Source of the DNA: a bacterium
GTDB taxonomy: Bacteria > Gemmatimonadota > Gemmatimonadetes > Longimicrobiales > RSA9
Direction of reading: 5' to 3'
Length of the DNA stretch: 64,000 bases
NCBI GenBank assembly: GCA_003242735.1
Contig: QGVH01000003.1
Location: 62,001 to 126,000, forward strand
Shown here: positions 36,539 through 45,484 of the stretch, one piece after another
Layout: every line of letters starts with the position of its first letter
How positions within the stretch are numbered: position 1 is the stretch's first letter
The notes under the pieces: model-generated
Seen by the model: the letters and a program-made list of their open reading frames with translations, nothing else
The model's database searches: none
Told to the model about the DNA's origin: nothing
Program-made: the position numbers and the translations under genes

Positions 36539-38089
36539 TCAAACGGATCGGAGCACGTCGGCCGGATCGATGCGTATCGTCCGGCGCGCTGGCCACCAGG
36601 ACGCGGCGAGCGCGGCGCCGATGCAGACGACGGCGACCGCGCCGATGGTCAACGGGTCGTTCGGCGCGACGCCGTACAGGAACCCCCGGATCAGACCGGA
36701 AAGCGACAGGGCGCCCGCCACGCCGGCCGCGGCGCCGGCGCCCGCCAGCGTCCTGTGCTGGACTTCGATGGCGTGCGGCGCCCAGAACGCGATCGAGTCG
36801 GGCATGATGCCCAGCATCGAGCGGAGGATCACGTGTGCGAGGAGCACGGCGACCACGGCGCTCGCCAATGCGAGGAGCAAGCTCTCGGTCAGGAGCTGGC
36901 GGAGCAGCCGGCGGCGAGACGCGCCGAGCGCGCTGCGCACCGCCAGCTCGTGCGTCCTGCGCCAGGCGCGCACGAGCAGCAGGTTCACGGCGTTGATCGC
37001 GGCCACGAGGAGGATCAGCGCGACGGTGCCGGCCATGAACCAGACCGGGCGCCGGACGTCGTCGCCGCCGCCGCGGCTCTCCTGGAGCGGCGCCAGCCGG
37101 ATCGACCACCCACCCTCGAGGGGCCGCTGCTCGTCGAGCCAGGCCGCGAGCGCATCCACCCACGCCTGCACGGCTTCCAATCGCTCCGTCGCGGGCAGGC
37201 GGGCCTTGTGGTACAGCGCGCTCGGCATCCGGCCCAGCGCCGTGCCGTCGGCCCGGAGCGGGACCCACAACTCGCGGGTGCCGTCCGTGGGGAACTTGAA
37301 CCCGGCGGGCATCACGCCGACGATGCGGTGGCGGATGCCATTCAGCTCGATCGTGCGGCCGACCGCCTGCGGATCCCCGCCGAACGCCGAGCGCCAGAAC
37401 GCGTGGCTCAGGACCGCGACCGGCTCGGCGCCGGGGAGCGCATCGCTCTCCTCGAAGGCCCGGCCGAGCGCTGGCCGCACGCGGAGCACCTCGGCGAAGG
37501 AAGGCGACACTGCCTCGACCATGAGGGTCATCGGCTCCTCACCTTCCGTGTAGGTGACGGACTCGGCGATGTGGAGCAGCATGCCGTCGAACAACGGTGC
37601 GGCGTGCTCCGCCCACGTCCGAGCGACCCCGCGTCCGGTGTAGTTGCGCGCGGTGCCGAACCACGGGTCCGACCACCACACCTCCACCAGCCGCTCCGGC
37701 TCGCCGTACGGCAGCGGCCGCAGGAGCAGCGCGTCCACCACGCTGAACATCGCGGCGCTCGCGCCGATGCCCAGGCCCAGCGTGATGATCAGCGCGGCAG
37801 CGAAGAGCGGGTTGCGGCGGATGCCGCGCAGCCCGTAGCGCACGTCCTGAGCCATGTCGTCCAGCCAGCGCACGCCGCGAGCGTCGCGCGTCGCTTCGAG
37901 CACCTGCGTCATGCCGCCGAGCCGCAGCGCGGCCTGGCGTCGCGCCTCGGCGGGGCTCAGCCCGCGGCGCAGGTTCTCCTCCACCTCCATCTCGAAGTGG
38001 AAACGCAGCTCCTCGGCGAGCTCCAGGTCCTCACGGTCGCGGCGCAGGAGTGCGCGGAGACGCTCGACCAGGTCGGTCAGGATGCTCAT
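36539..38089 (-). CDS. ADOP-type ABC permease, internally shortened
   Basis: A protein of 516 residues. It opens with the ADOP N-terminal helix bundle ('ELAEELRFHFEMEVEENLRR', 'LSPAEARRQAALRLGG') and 'DVRYGLRGIRRNPLFAAALI'. A MacB-like periplasmic domain and the start of the first FtsX domain ('NLLLVRAWRRTHELAVRSAL') follow. The sequence then ends like the second FtsX domain: 'RGFLYGVAPNDPLTIG' and 'ASWWPARRTIRIDPADVLRS'. Normal ADOP permeases have about 800-900 residues with two periplasmic and two FtsX units. Here roughly 300 residues between the first and last FtsX halves are missing, in frame, with the joint near 'HAIEVQHRTLAG'. It may be a remnant or a working single-unit variant. No ATPase gene is adjacent. 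Confidence 0.82.
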   Translation of the reverse strand: MSILTDLVERLRALLRRDREDLELAEELRFHFEMEVEENLRRGLSPAEARRQAALRLGGMTQVLEATRDARGVRWLDDMAQDVRYGLRGIRRNPLFAAALIITLGLGIGASAAMFSVVDALLLRPLPYGEPERLVEVWWSDPWFGTARNYTGRGVARTWAEHAAPLFDGMLLHIAESVTYTEGEEPMTLMVEAVSPSFAEVLRVRPALGRAFEESDALPGAEPVAVLSHAFWRSAFGGDPQAVGRTIELNGIRHRIVGVMPAGFKFPTDGTRELWVPLRADGTALGRMPSALYHKARLPATERLEAVQAWVDALAAWLDEQRPLEGGWSIRLAPLQESRGGGDDVRRPVWFMAGTVALILLVAAINAVNLLLVRAWRRTHELAVRSALGASRRRLLRQLLTESLLLALASAVVAVLLAHVILRSMLGIMPDSIAFWAPHAIEVQHRTLAGAGAAAGVAGALSLSGLIRGFLYGVAPNDPLTIGAVAVVCIGAALAASWWPARRTIRIDPADVLRSV

Positions 38090-38620
38090 GTGCGGACTCC
38101 GCCGTCAGGGTCGCACGACTCGTGGAGCGCAGGGGAGAGCGAAGCCCGGCTGACCAGGAACACGTCGCTGCTCGTTTGCTCGATGGGCTGCACAACGATC
38201 CAGACACACAGCCACGCGGGCGGGAGAGCGGAAGGCTCGATCGTGCCCTGGACCGCCTCGCCGGGGGCGGTTGGCCACCCGTTTTCTTCAGTCACTCTGA
38301 AGGAAAGTGCGCGGCTTTCTTCAGACTGTCAAGAGAAGCACCGGAAGTGCGGGCGAGCCCGCACGGGATGCGCCGCTCCCTACGGCAGCGGCGATGGCGG
38401 GCAGCGCCACACGATGTCGGTGCCCTGGGAGATCGACGACGAGGGTGTCGTTGCCTGCTGGGCCGCGACGACGGGGGCGGGATCGCGGCGGGTGACGTTC
38501 ACCCGGGACGGGTGAGAACCTCGGCGTCCGCGGTCAGCCCACCACTCGGGGCTCGAACGCACCGCTGCGCTCGTCCTCGGCAACGGTGGGCTGACCGCGG
38601 CGTTGCGCTTACGAGGCGGC
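38090..38620. other. Intergenic region with candidate promoter and short inverted repeats
   Basis: 531 bases upstream of the ADOP gene. On the minus strand TTGACA at 38327-38332 is a good -35 box, but the -10 (CACTTT, 17 bases on) is poor. CTTCAG (38286-38291) and CTGAAG (38297-38302) form a small inverted repeat, and TGAAGAAA recurs about 30 bases away, so a regulator site is possible. A GTG frame at 38295-38086 overlaps the ADOP start by ATGA but has no recognisable content. Confidence 0.35.
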
Positions 38621-39679
38621 TCACTCCTTGGCCGGTTGGACGCCCAGACCCGGAGCCGTGTTGAAGCGCAGCCGGCCGTCCCGCTCGAGGCCAGGGCCCG
38701 TGAACGGGTCGCGGGCCAGCAGCGCGGCGCCGTCGAGGTCGGCGTAGTCGACGAGCGGTGCGATCTGCACGGCTGCCGCGATGCCCAGCGTGCTCTCGAC
38801 CATGCAGCCGAGCATGACCTGCATGCGGTGCGCACGCGCGACGTGCACCATGCGGAGGGCCTCACGCAGCGAGCCGCACTTCATCAGCTTGATGTTGATG
38901 CCGTCGACGCGGCCGACGAGGCGGGGGATGTCGGCGGCGGTCTTGCACGACTCGTCCGCGATCACCGGCATCCGCGCGTGCCGGCGCACGAGCGCGAAGC
39001 CCTCCAGGTCGTCCGGGGCGAGGGGCTGCTCGAGGAGCTCGACGTCGTACGCCTCGAGCATCGGCAACTTTGCCACCGCTTCCTTCGCCGTCCATGCCGT
39101 GTTCGCGTCCACGCGCAGCCGAACATCCGGCGCCTCTTCGCGCACCAGCGCGAGCAACTGCTCGTCCCGCGGCGTGCCGATCTTGATCTTCAGGATCGGG
39201 TAGCCTTTGGCCTCCCTCACCCGCTGGCGCATCACCTCCGGCTCGTCGAGCCCGATGGTGAACGACGAGAGCGGCGCAGTGGCCGGGTCCAGCCCCCACA
39301 GCCGCCAGACCGGCACGCCCAGCCGTTTGCCGATGAGGTCGTGCAGCGCCGCGGAGACCGCGACGCGCGCCGCCGCGTTCCCGCCCACCGCGTGGGCGAG
39401 CGCGCGCTCGATGCGTTCGAGCGCGAAGAAGTCCGGCTCGTCGCTCCCGGCTTCGCGTGCGGCTGCGGCCAGGGCGGCCTCGAGCACCGGCATGACGGCG
39501 GTGACCGTCTCCGCCGTCTCGCCGTAGAACGCCGACGGCGCGGCTTCGCCCATGCCCACGAAGCCGTCGGCATCCTGCAGCCGGACGTGGACCGCGTAGC
39601 GCCTGGGCGGCGCCGCCGCGCGCGCGATGTGGAACGGATGGAGCGTATCGAGAGGGACGACTTCGTATTCGAGCTTCAT
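38621..39679 (-). CDS. Dipeptide epimerase (L-Ala-D/L-Glu type, enolase superfamily)
   Basis: A protein of 352 residues. The capping domain includes 'GFVGMGEAAPSAFYGE'. The barrel holds the catalytic pair 'LKIKIG' (KxK near residue 164) and 'INIKLMKCG' (second Lys near 268). Metal ligands are Asp in RVDANTAW (about 192), Glu in LLEQPL (about 218) and Asp in VIADESC (about 243). 'CMVESTLGIAAAVQIA' near the end is typical of muconate-lactonising/AE-epimerase members. It probably inverts the second residue of Ala-Glu-like dipeptides from murein recycling. The flavin reductase gene lies 19 bases upstream. Confidence 0.9.
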   Translation of the reverse strand: MKLEYEVVPLDTLHPFHIARAAAPPRRYAVHVRLQDADGFVGMGEAAPSAFYGETAETVTAVMPVLEAALAAAAREAGSDEPDFFALERIERALAHAVGGNAAARVAVSAALHDLIGKRLGVPVWRLWGLDPATAPLSSFTIGLDEPEVMRQRVREAKGYPILKIKIGTPRDEQLLALVREEAPDVRLRVDANTAWTAKEAVAKLPMLEAYDVELLEQPLAPDDLEGFALVRRHARMPVIADESCKTAADIPRLVGRVDGINIKLMKCGSLREALRMVHVARAHRMQVMLGCMVESTLGIAAAVQIAPLVDYADLDGAALLARDPFTGPGLERDGRLRFNTAPGLGVQPAKE

Positions 39680-39698
39680 CTCGCTATTCCTCGTCGCT

Positions 39699-40223
39699 TC
39701 ACTGGAGTCGGCGGTACTCGCGCCCGTGGTAGAGCAGGGGCGGCTCGTCGGCGCCCAGGACGAGACGGTCGATGCGCGCGACGACGATCACGTGGTCGCC
39801 GCCGTCGTGCACGTCCCGGACGGTACACGCGAAGCCCACGGGCGCGCCGATCACGAGCGGCTCGCCTTCCGGCTCGAGGTGCTCGCGCCCGAGCGGCCCC
39901 GGGTCCGCGAATATGCTGGCCAGCCGGCGCTGCTTCTCGGACAGGATGCTGATCGCGAAGCGCGCGCCGGGCTCGAGGAGCGGCAACACCGTGGCGTTCG
40001 CCCCGATGCACACCAGCACGAGCGGCGGCTCGATGGACACGGGCGTGAACGCGGTCGCCGTGATGGCCGCGACATACGGCTCGTCTCGCACCGCGACGAC
40101 GGTCACCCCGGACGCCCAACGGGAGAACGCCTCCCGCAGCAGGTGGGGGGACAACCCGCTGGCCTCCGGCTCGTTCCCGCCGTGCGCCTGGATCCCGGGA
40201 CGGATGGGGCGGCGTGACGACAT
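39699..40223 (-). CDS. Flavin reductase-like domain protein
   Basis: A protein of 174 residues. 'LREAFSRWASGVTVVAVRDE', 'AITATAFTPVSIEPPLVLVCIG', 'FAISILSEKQRRLASIFADPG' and 'LLYHGREYRRL' make up the FMN-binding split-barrel of the flavin reductase (HpaC-like) family. It reduces FMN or FAD with NAD(P)H, usually for a monooxygenase. No such partner lies beside it. The frame is open further upstream without domain content; the ATG at 40223 is taken as the start though its ribosome site is weak. Confidence 0.87.
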   Translation of the reverse strand: MSSRRPIRPGIQAHGGNEPEASGLSPHLLREAFSRWASGVTVVAVRDEPYVAAITATAFTPVSIEPPLVLVCIGANATVLPLLEPGARFAISILSEKQRRLASIFADPGPLGREHLEPEGEPLVIGAPVGFACTVRDVHDGGDHVIVVARIDRLVLGADEPPLLYHGREYRRLQ

Positions 40224-41637
40224 GCAGGGAAGGTACGCACGGACGGCCCGCGCCGCGAGGGCCGTCCCGGGCGCACCCGGAGTCGGGGCGTACCGGGGGG
40301 AGGCCACGCCTTCCGGCGTGGAGCGTGCTTCTCGTGGTTCGCGGCCCTTGGACTCGGAGCGCCGCCAGGGCACGGATCGCCCCTCCACGGCGTGACGTCC
40401 CAATGGCGCACGGCCGCCTCGGGAGTATGGCGGCCGTTTCCCGATCCGTCCGCGGAGGCGGGGACTCGATCCACGCCGGCTCGGGTTCTGGGGACTGGTG
40501 CTAGAGATTCCCCGCCATTGGGTCGACAAATAGCTCGCGGGGCGCCGCATGAACCCGTGGTTCGGAAGAATCAGCGCATCAGGCCCCGTCCGGAGGCCGT
40601 GGGCGAGAAGCAACGGGAATTGCTTCCGGCTCCTTGCCGATCAGGGTGTCGATGCCTCTCGGCAACGCGCGAGAAGCTGATCGGCCCGATGCGCCTCGGA
40701 ATGTCGACCGAAGTATTGCGAGAGCGACGATTGACACGCTGGGGCCAACGCGATTATCATCAGCGCTCTCCTCGGGCGTTCCACTCGCAATCCCCAGTCC
40801 AGAGTGGCTCTCGAAGAGACCGAGAGATCCGGCGGATCTCTTCACGATCGCACCATGCAGAGCTTCCGGGTCTGATGCTCATTGAGTCGAGATTCCGACG
40901 CCGATCGCGTTGGACGCTCTCTCGATGCTTCCACCGCTTCCATCGTCTGTGGCGGGTGAGCTCGCCGCCCTGTGTTCGTCCGAGGCAGCCTCGAGGTTCT
41001 TCGCCCCCTTCGCTCCAGGCGAAGGATCCCCACGTGATCCTCTGACCTGATCCCTCGTTTCGATCAGGTGAGAAGGGCTCGCCCCGGAGAACGTCCGGCC
41101 ACTGTCCGCGCGGACTGGACCGCATGAACGCACACGGACGCGGCAGCGGAACGGTGCGAAGCAGAAGCGCGATGGCCTCGGCATCGCGTCGGGCTTTCTC
41201 GTTGGCTCCCGATCACAGGTCGTGGTGTGAGCAGGCGTCCGCCAACCTTGTCTCTTTGTCCGCTTTCGTCGTCATTCTATGTCGTGGCGCGTTCCTTCCA
41301 AAGCCCCTGATCACCGATCCAGATCGGTCCCCAGGCGTCCTTCGATTCGTTGTCCCTCGTCCATTGCGGCGACCCGCGGACGGGATGTGGCGGTCGCATG
41401 GCGAGTGCCGCAGGAGAACCGGGAACCACTCGAAGAACGGAACGCCGGAGGCTCGGCCGGCCAGGCGGTGATGGAGTTCGCGTTCGACCGGGCGGGGAGC
41501 GACTACGCGCAGACAAGGGGTGATGTCCGGACCTGGCTACAGATCGGCCAATCGCGATTTCGTCGAACGCACGTCTGGTCGCGTCGCGAAGGCACGGCGG
41601 GCGTGATCGCAGTCAACCCCGAACCAGCACAGATCGC
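40224..41637. other. 1.4-kb orphan region without a recognised gene
   Basis: This is the longest gene-free stretch in the window, and its base composition is visibly less GC-rich between about 40500 and 41300. Open frames exist on both strands (e.g. 40579-40845 minus, 40392-41045 plus) but none shows a domain, signal or ribosome site. Two clean stems lie in it: CCTTCGC/GCGAAGG (41007-41013 with 41019-41025, 5-base loop) and ACCTGAT/ATCAGGT (41045-41051 with 41063-41069, 11-base loop). It may hold an RNA, a decayed gene, or the long leader of the collagen-like gene. Confidence 0.5.
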
Positions 41638-43479
41638 ATGAATCCTCGCAGGCTCTCGTTGCTGTTTGCGCTTGCGGCGGCGTCGTTCGTTGCGCCGGGC
41701 GCGCGGGATGCCGCCGCGCAGACCTCACCGCCCGACACCATCCGCGCCTGCTACGTGCCGGCGACGGGGACGATCTATCGGATCGGCGCCCCGGGGCTTC
41801 CTTCGACGTGCTTTTCCAGGGAGCACGTCGAGTTCTGGTGGAACCGCGTCGCCCCCGCGGGGCCGCAGGGGCCGGAAGGGCCGGCCGGGCCGCCCGGACC
41901 TCCGGGGCCCGAGGGCCCGCAGGGGCCGCCTGGACCCCAGGGGCCGGCCGGTCCTCCGGGGCCGAAGGGTGACAAAGGCGATCCCGGTCCACAGGGCGTT
42001 CAGGGACCGCCCGGTCCTCAGGGTCCTGCGGGGCCGGCCGGTCCGCAGGGACCGCAGGGACCGAAGGGGCCGCAGGGGCCTCAGGGCCCACCGGGCCCCA
42101 AGGGTGACAAGGGCGACCCGGGCGAGCCGGGTCCGCAGGGGCCAATCGGGCCTCAGGGGCCGCCCGGACCTCCCGGCACCACCGTGCATAGCGAGCTCGA
42201 GGGCCTCGATGGGGACGATCACCCGCAGTACCTGCTCCTCGGCGGTGTGCGGTTTTCGGATTCGGGGTTTGCGGTCGCTCGTGCCAACGAGTTTGGCACT
42301 CAGCCTCTTCCCGCGACCGGGCCGGGGACACGGCTGCTCTGGTATTCGGAGCGAGGCGTCCTGCGCGCCGGCATGGTGGACGGTGACCAGTGGGATCTCA
42401 ACAAGTTGGGGCTGTACTCCGTCGCGTTTGGCAACAATGTCGTCGCCAGCGGCGAGCACTCCGCCGCCCTCGGGTTTTCGGCGCAGGCAACCGGCACCAG
42501 TGCATTCGCGGTCGGAAGCCAGGCGACAGCCTCCGCGACCAACGCGATTGCCATCGGCAACTTGACGAAAGCCACGCAGGACATGTCTGTGGCGATCGGC
42601 AGCACATCCGAGGCGTCGCACAACTACGCCGTCGCTGTTGGGGGAGGAAAGGCCGGGGGATATCAGTCCATAGCCATCGGTCGTGAGACAAAAACGTTCG
42701 AGCAGCGGTCCGTGGCGATCGGATACCGGGCCCAGGCTCAAGATCAGTACGCGACCGCGCTCGGGTATGAAACCGTGGCGGCGGCCTTCAATGCCACTGC
42801 CATGGGCTACCAGACCCAGGCGCTGGGCAACTACTCCACGGCCATGGGGAACAGCACGGTGGCGGAGACCGTGGCTTCGATGGCCATCGGGCGGTTCAAT
42901 ACCATCCGCGGTGGCAGCCCGAATACATGGAATCCGTCCGACCCGCTCTTCGTCGCCGGCAACGGATCCAGCAGCGCCTCTCGCTCGGACGCGCTGGTGC
43001 TCTACAAGAACGGCAACCTGCAGATCGCCGGCACGCTCTCGCAGAGCTCCGATGCGCGGCTCAAGGAGGAGATCGAGCCGTTCGAGGGCGTGCTCGACCG
43101 CGTGCTCCAGCTCCAGCCGGTGACGTACCGGTTCAAGGAAGGCACGAACCGGAGCCGGGAGAAGCAGATCGGGCTCCTGGCGCAGGAGGTGGCCGAGCTG
43201 TTCCCGGAGCTGGTGAAGACAGAAGGGGACGGCTACCTCACGCTCTCCTACACGCAGCTCACGGCCGTGCTGCTGCAGGCGCTGCGCGAGCAGCAGGAGC
43301 GCTACGAAGCCGAGTTGGCGGCCCGGGATCAGGCCTACGAGGCGCGCGTGAGCGTACTCGAACGTCGCCTTGCGGAACTGGAACGTCGGCTCGCGGAGCC
43401 ATCGGCGGTGGCCGTCGAGGCGTCGAATCCGCACAGCGGGCTCCCCGAACGGGCGCAGATCGAAACGGAAAGACGATGA
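41638..43479 (+). CDS. Secreted collagen-like / YadA-head / S74 endosialidase-chaperone protein
   Basis: A protein of 613 residues with a Sec signal ending DAAAQ. Residues 30-72 form a small cysteine-containing domain ('[16 protein letters not shown]', '[12 protein letters not shown]'). Residues 75-182 are 36 unbroken Gly-X-Y triplets, proline-rich, with [10 protein letters not shown] present twice. A linker leads to about 12 YadA-like head repeats (261-420; SVAFG, SAALG, AIAIG, SVAIG and similar, spaced about 14 residues). The S74 intramolecular chaperone begins at Ser471 (SDARLK, with Lys476), where self-cleavage occurs in this family. A C-terminal coiled coil (about 545-585) ends the protein. 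All parts are trimer-forming, so a surface fibre is expected. Confidence 0.88.
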   Translation: MNPRRLSLLFALAAASFVAPGARDAAAQTSPPDTIRACYVPATGTIYRIGAPGLPSTCFSREHVEFWWNRVAPAGPQGPEGPAGPPGPPGPEGPQGPPGPQGPAGPPGPKGDKGDPGPQGVQGPPGPQGPAGPAGPQGPQGPKGPQGPQGPPGPKGDKGDPGEPGPQGPIGPQGPPGPPGTTVHSELEGLDGDDHPQYLLLGGVRFSDSGFAVARANEFGTQPLPATGPGTRLLWYSERGVLRAGMVDGDQWDLNKLGLYSVAFGNNVVASGEHSAALGFSAQATGTSAFAVGSQATASATNAIAIGNLTKATQDMSVAIGSTSEASHNYAVAVGGGKAGGYQSIAIGRETKTFEQRSVAIGYRAQAQDQYATALGYETVAAAFNATAMGYQTQALGNYSTAMGNSTVAETVASMAIGRFNTIRGGSPNTWNPSDPLFVAGNGSSSASRSDALVLYKNGNLQIAGTLSQSSDARLKEEIEPFEGVLDRVLQLQPVTYRFKEGTNRSREKQIGLLAQEVAELFPELVKTEGDGYLTLSYTQLTAVLLQALREQQERYEAELAARDQAYEARVSVLERRLAELERRLAEPSAVAVEASNPHSGLPERAQIETERR

Positions 43480-43903
43480 TGCGCCGACGACCATCCGTCG
43501 ATCGCCCATCGTGATCTGACCCCTCACGGCGTGGTCGCTCGCTGTCGCGGCGACCACACCGCTTTTCGTGGGATGGGCGAGCTGCTCCCACGAGATCGGG
43601 CGGATGAGGACAGGTGGCGTGGTCGAGGCGAGAGAGCGCGCCGGGCAGCCGAAGGCGATGGGCGTTCGAGCCGCGCCGCTCGCCGGCCACCGGCTGCCGG
43701 GGACGTGCGGACCCGAGGAGGCGTCGAGGCGCTGGAACGAGACGTGCCCGATCGCGCGGGGCCGGGCCGGGTCCGCCCTCCCGGCGGCGGAAGAGCGGGC
43801 GCCGCTTGACCCGGCCGCTTCCAGGGGCGTAGGATCCGGCCGGGTGCGCAATCCAGTTCGTCCGGCCGCGCAGTGGATCACGGCCATGTCCTGGGAGTCG
43901 AGC
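43480..43903. other. Intergenic region with terminator
   Basis: 424 bases after the collagen-like gene. The terminator at 43527-43566 occupies the first part. The rest, up to the esterase start, shows no further gene. Confidence 0.45.
43527..43566 (+). terminator. Intrinsic terminator of the collagen-like gene
   Basis: CGGCGTGGTCGC (43527-43538) pairs with GCGACCACACCG (43550-43561) with one mismatch and an 11-base loop. It is followed by CTTTTCG and lies 48 bases after the stop codon. Confidence 0.65.
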
Positions 43904-44725
43904 ATGCGACGCCGGAGCGCGAGCCTGGCTGCCGCGATTCTCGCCTCTGCCATATCGCTCGCGGCGCCGGTGTCCGGCCAGTCGGGTCACGAGGTGCAGA
44001 CGGGTTTCCTTGATCGGAGCATCACGATCGCGGGCCACACGTACCCGTACCAGGTGTACGTGCCGCGCGCGTACGCGCTCGATACGGAGCAGCGTTTCCC
44101 GGTGATCCTGTTCCTGCACGGCGCCGGCGAGCGTGGCGATGACGGCCTTGCCCAGACGGAGGTGGGGCTCGGCCCGGCGCTGCGCCGTTACCCCTCGCGT
44201 TATCCTGCCATCGTCGTTTTCCCGCAGGCGCCGCGTGATTCCGCGTGGACGGGTCGGGTGGCGGAAGCCGCAATGGCGGCGCTCGAGCAGACGGAGCGGG
44301 AGTTCCGGACGGATCCGGAGCGGGTGTACCTCACCGGCATCTCGATGGGTGGGCACGGGACGTGGTACCTGGCGTACCGGCATCCGGACCGGTTCGCGGC
44401 GATCGCGCCGGTGTGCGGGTTCATTGATTGGAGGTTTGGTGGGCGCGACGTGACCGTGGTTCCACCAGCGGATGGAGACCCGTTCGAGGCGCTGGCCCGG
44501 CGTCTCGCGTCCGTGCCCACGTGGATCTTCCACGGCGAAGCCGATCCCGCGGTGCCCGTGGAGCAGTCGCGCCGTGCCGCGAAGGCGTTCGAGGCGGCGG
44601 GCGCCGCGGATGTCCGTTATTCGGAGTTGCCGGGCATCGGCCACAACGCGTGGGACCCGGCGTACGCCTCGCCCGGTTTCGCCGAGTGGTTGTTCGCGCA
44701 GCGCCGTGGCGCGAAGTCGCGCTGA
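43904..44725 (+). CDS. Secreted alpha/beta-hydrolase, phospholipase/carboxylesterase-like
   Basis: A protein of 273 residues; ATG at 43904 follows GGGAG and begins a signal peptide ending VSGQ. 'RFPVILFLHGAGERGDDG' is the oxyanion-hole segment. 'YLTGISMGGHGTWYLAYRHPD' carries the nucleophile Ser (GxSMGG), 'WIFHGEADPAVPVEQS' the Asp, and 'LPGIGHNAWDPAY' the His. The pattern is that of COG4099-type esterases related to feruloyl and polyhydroxybutyrate depolymerase-like enzymes. It is an extracytoplasmic ester hydrolase of unknown substrate. Alternative starts at 43886 or further upstream only extend the N-terminus. Confidence 0.88.
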   Translation: MRRRSASLAAAILASAISLAAPVSGQSGHEVQTGFLDRSITIAGHTYPYQVYVPRAYALDTEQRFPVILFLHGAGERGDDGLAQTEVGLGPALRRYPSRYPAIVVFPQAPRDSAWTGRVAEAAMAALEQTEREFRTDPERVYLTGISMGGHGTWYLAYRHPDRFAAIAPVCGFIDWRFGGRDVTVVPPADGDPFEALARRLASVPTWIFHGEADPAVPVEQSRRAAKAFEAAGAADVRYSELPGIGHNAWDPAYASPGFAEWLFAQRRGAKSR

Positions 44726-44817
44726 GCGGCGTGGCTGCGTGGTATGACCACGGGCGCCGCGCCGCTGGATCCAACGACACGCGCCGGCTCTCTCTCGATT
44801 CGCCCCGCGGAGGCCTC

Positions 44818-45189
44818 GTGCGCACGCATGTCAAGATCCTCGGCTGGCTCCAGATCGCGTTGGGAACCCTCGACCTGCTCGCGGCGCTCGCGACCTTCGG
44901 AGTGATCGCCGGCTTCGGAGTGTTGAGTGGCCTGTCGGCCGAGACCCTGCTGCCGGTGGCCGCGGGCGGCGTGCTCGCCCTGGCGGTGAGTTTCCTGATC
45001 GTCATCACCGCGGTACCGAACCTGCTCGCCGGCGCCGGCCTCCTCGCGCACAGGAACTGGGCGCGGATCCTGGCGCTCATCCTTGCCGTGCTCAATGTGT
45101 TCAAGTTCCCGTGGGGCACGGCCCTGGCCGTGTACACGTTCTGGGTGCTGCTGCACCGGGACACGCGGGCTCTGTTCCGAGCCCGCTGA
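44818..45189 (+). CDS. Small membrane protein of unknown function
   Basis: A protein of 123 residues with a GTG start behind GGAGG (44809-44813). Four hydrophobic segments are visible: 'LGWLQIALGTLDLLAALATFG', 'LLPVAAGGVLALAVSFLIVIT', 'LLAGAGLLAHRNWARILALIL' and 'GTALAVYTFWVLLHRDTRALF'. The motif NWARILALILAVLNVFKFPWGTAL looks well constrained. No name can be given. It is 92 bases after the esterase. Confidence 0.7.
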   Translation: MRTHVKILGWLQIALGTLDLLAALATFGVIAGFGVLSGLSAETLLPVAAGGVLALAVSFLIVITAVPNLLAGAGLLAHRNWARILALILAVLNVFKFPWGTALAVYTFWVLLHRDTRALFRAR

Positions 45190-45484
45190 CGGCGCGGCGT
45201 GGCGCCACGCCGGGTGATCCGGGCGGCAGCGTCGCCACGAGCACTGCGGGGGCTCTCAGATCGCAGCCCGACACGGCTCTCTCCGTCGCCTGTGACCGAG
45301 GGTCGAAAGCAGTAGGATCGGCTCCGGGTACGCCACCCACGTGCATCGGGCGAGGAGTCCGACGCCGTGCTGCAGCCGCCGCTGCTGCGATCCCGCTCCC
45401 AGGTGGCGCCCGACCCGCGACGGCCGCATGACCCGGCATGAGGCCTCCCGTGCGAGGTCCTGCGAGGTCTCGTGCTCGTTCGAG
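45190..45484. other. Convergent intergenic region with palindrome
   Basis: 295 bases between the converging membrane-protein and thrC genes. The 16-bp palindrome GGCGTGGCGCCACGCC at 45196-45211 lies just after the plus-strand stop and may end that transcript. GCTCGTTCGAGC overlaps the thrC stop. No gene was recognised. Confidence 0.4.

Noticed and set aside
38086..38295. A 69-codon frame overlapping the ADOP start by ATGA
   Set aside because: The overlap looks like coupling, but the peptide has no recognisable pattern, a weak GTG start and no ribosome site. ADOP genes usually follow PadR regulators, which this is not.
41860..42183. Tandem DNA repeat (GGNCCNCAG-like) resembling a CRISPR or minisatellite
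   Set aside because: The periodicity is nine bases in phase with Gly-X-Y codons and there are no spacers; it is coding repetition.
41725..43953. A 742-codon minus-strand open frame
   Set aside because: Antisense to the collagen-like gene; its apparent Arg/Pro/Leu repeats are only the complement of the Gly-X-Y codons.
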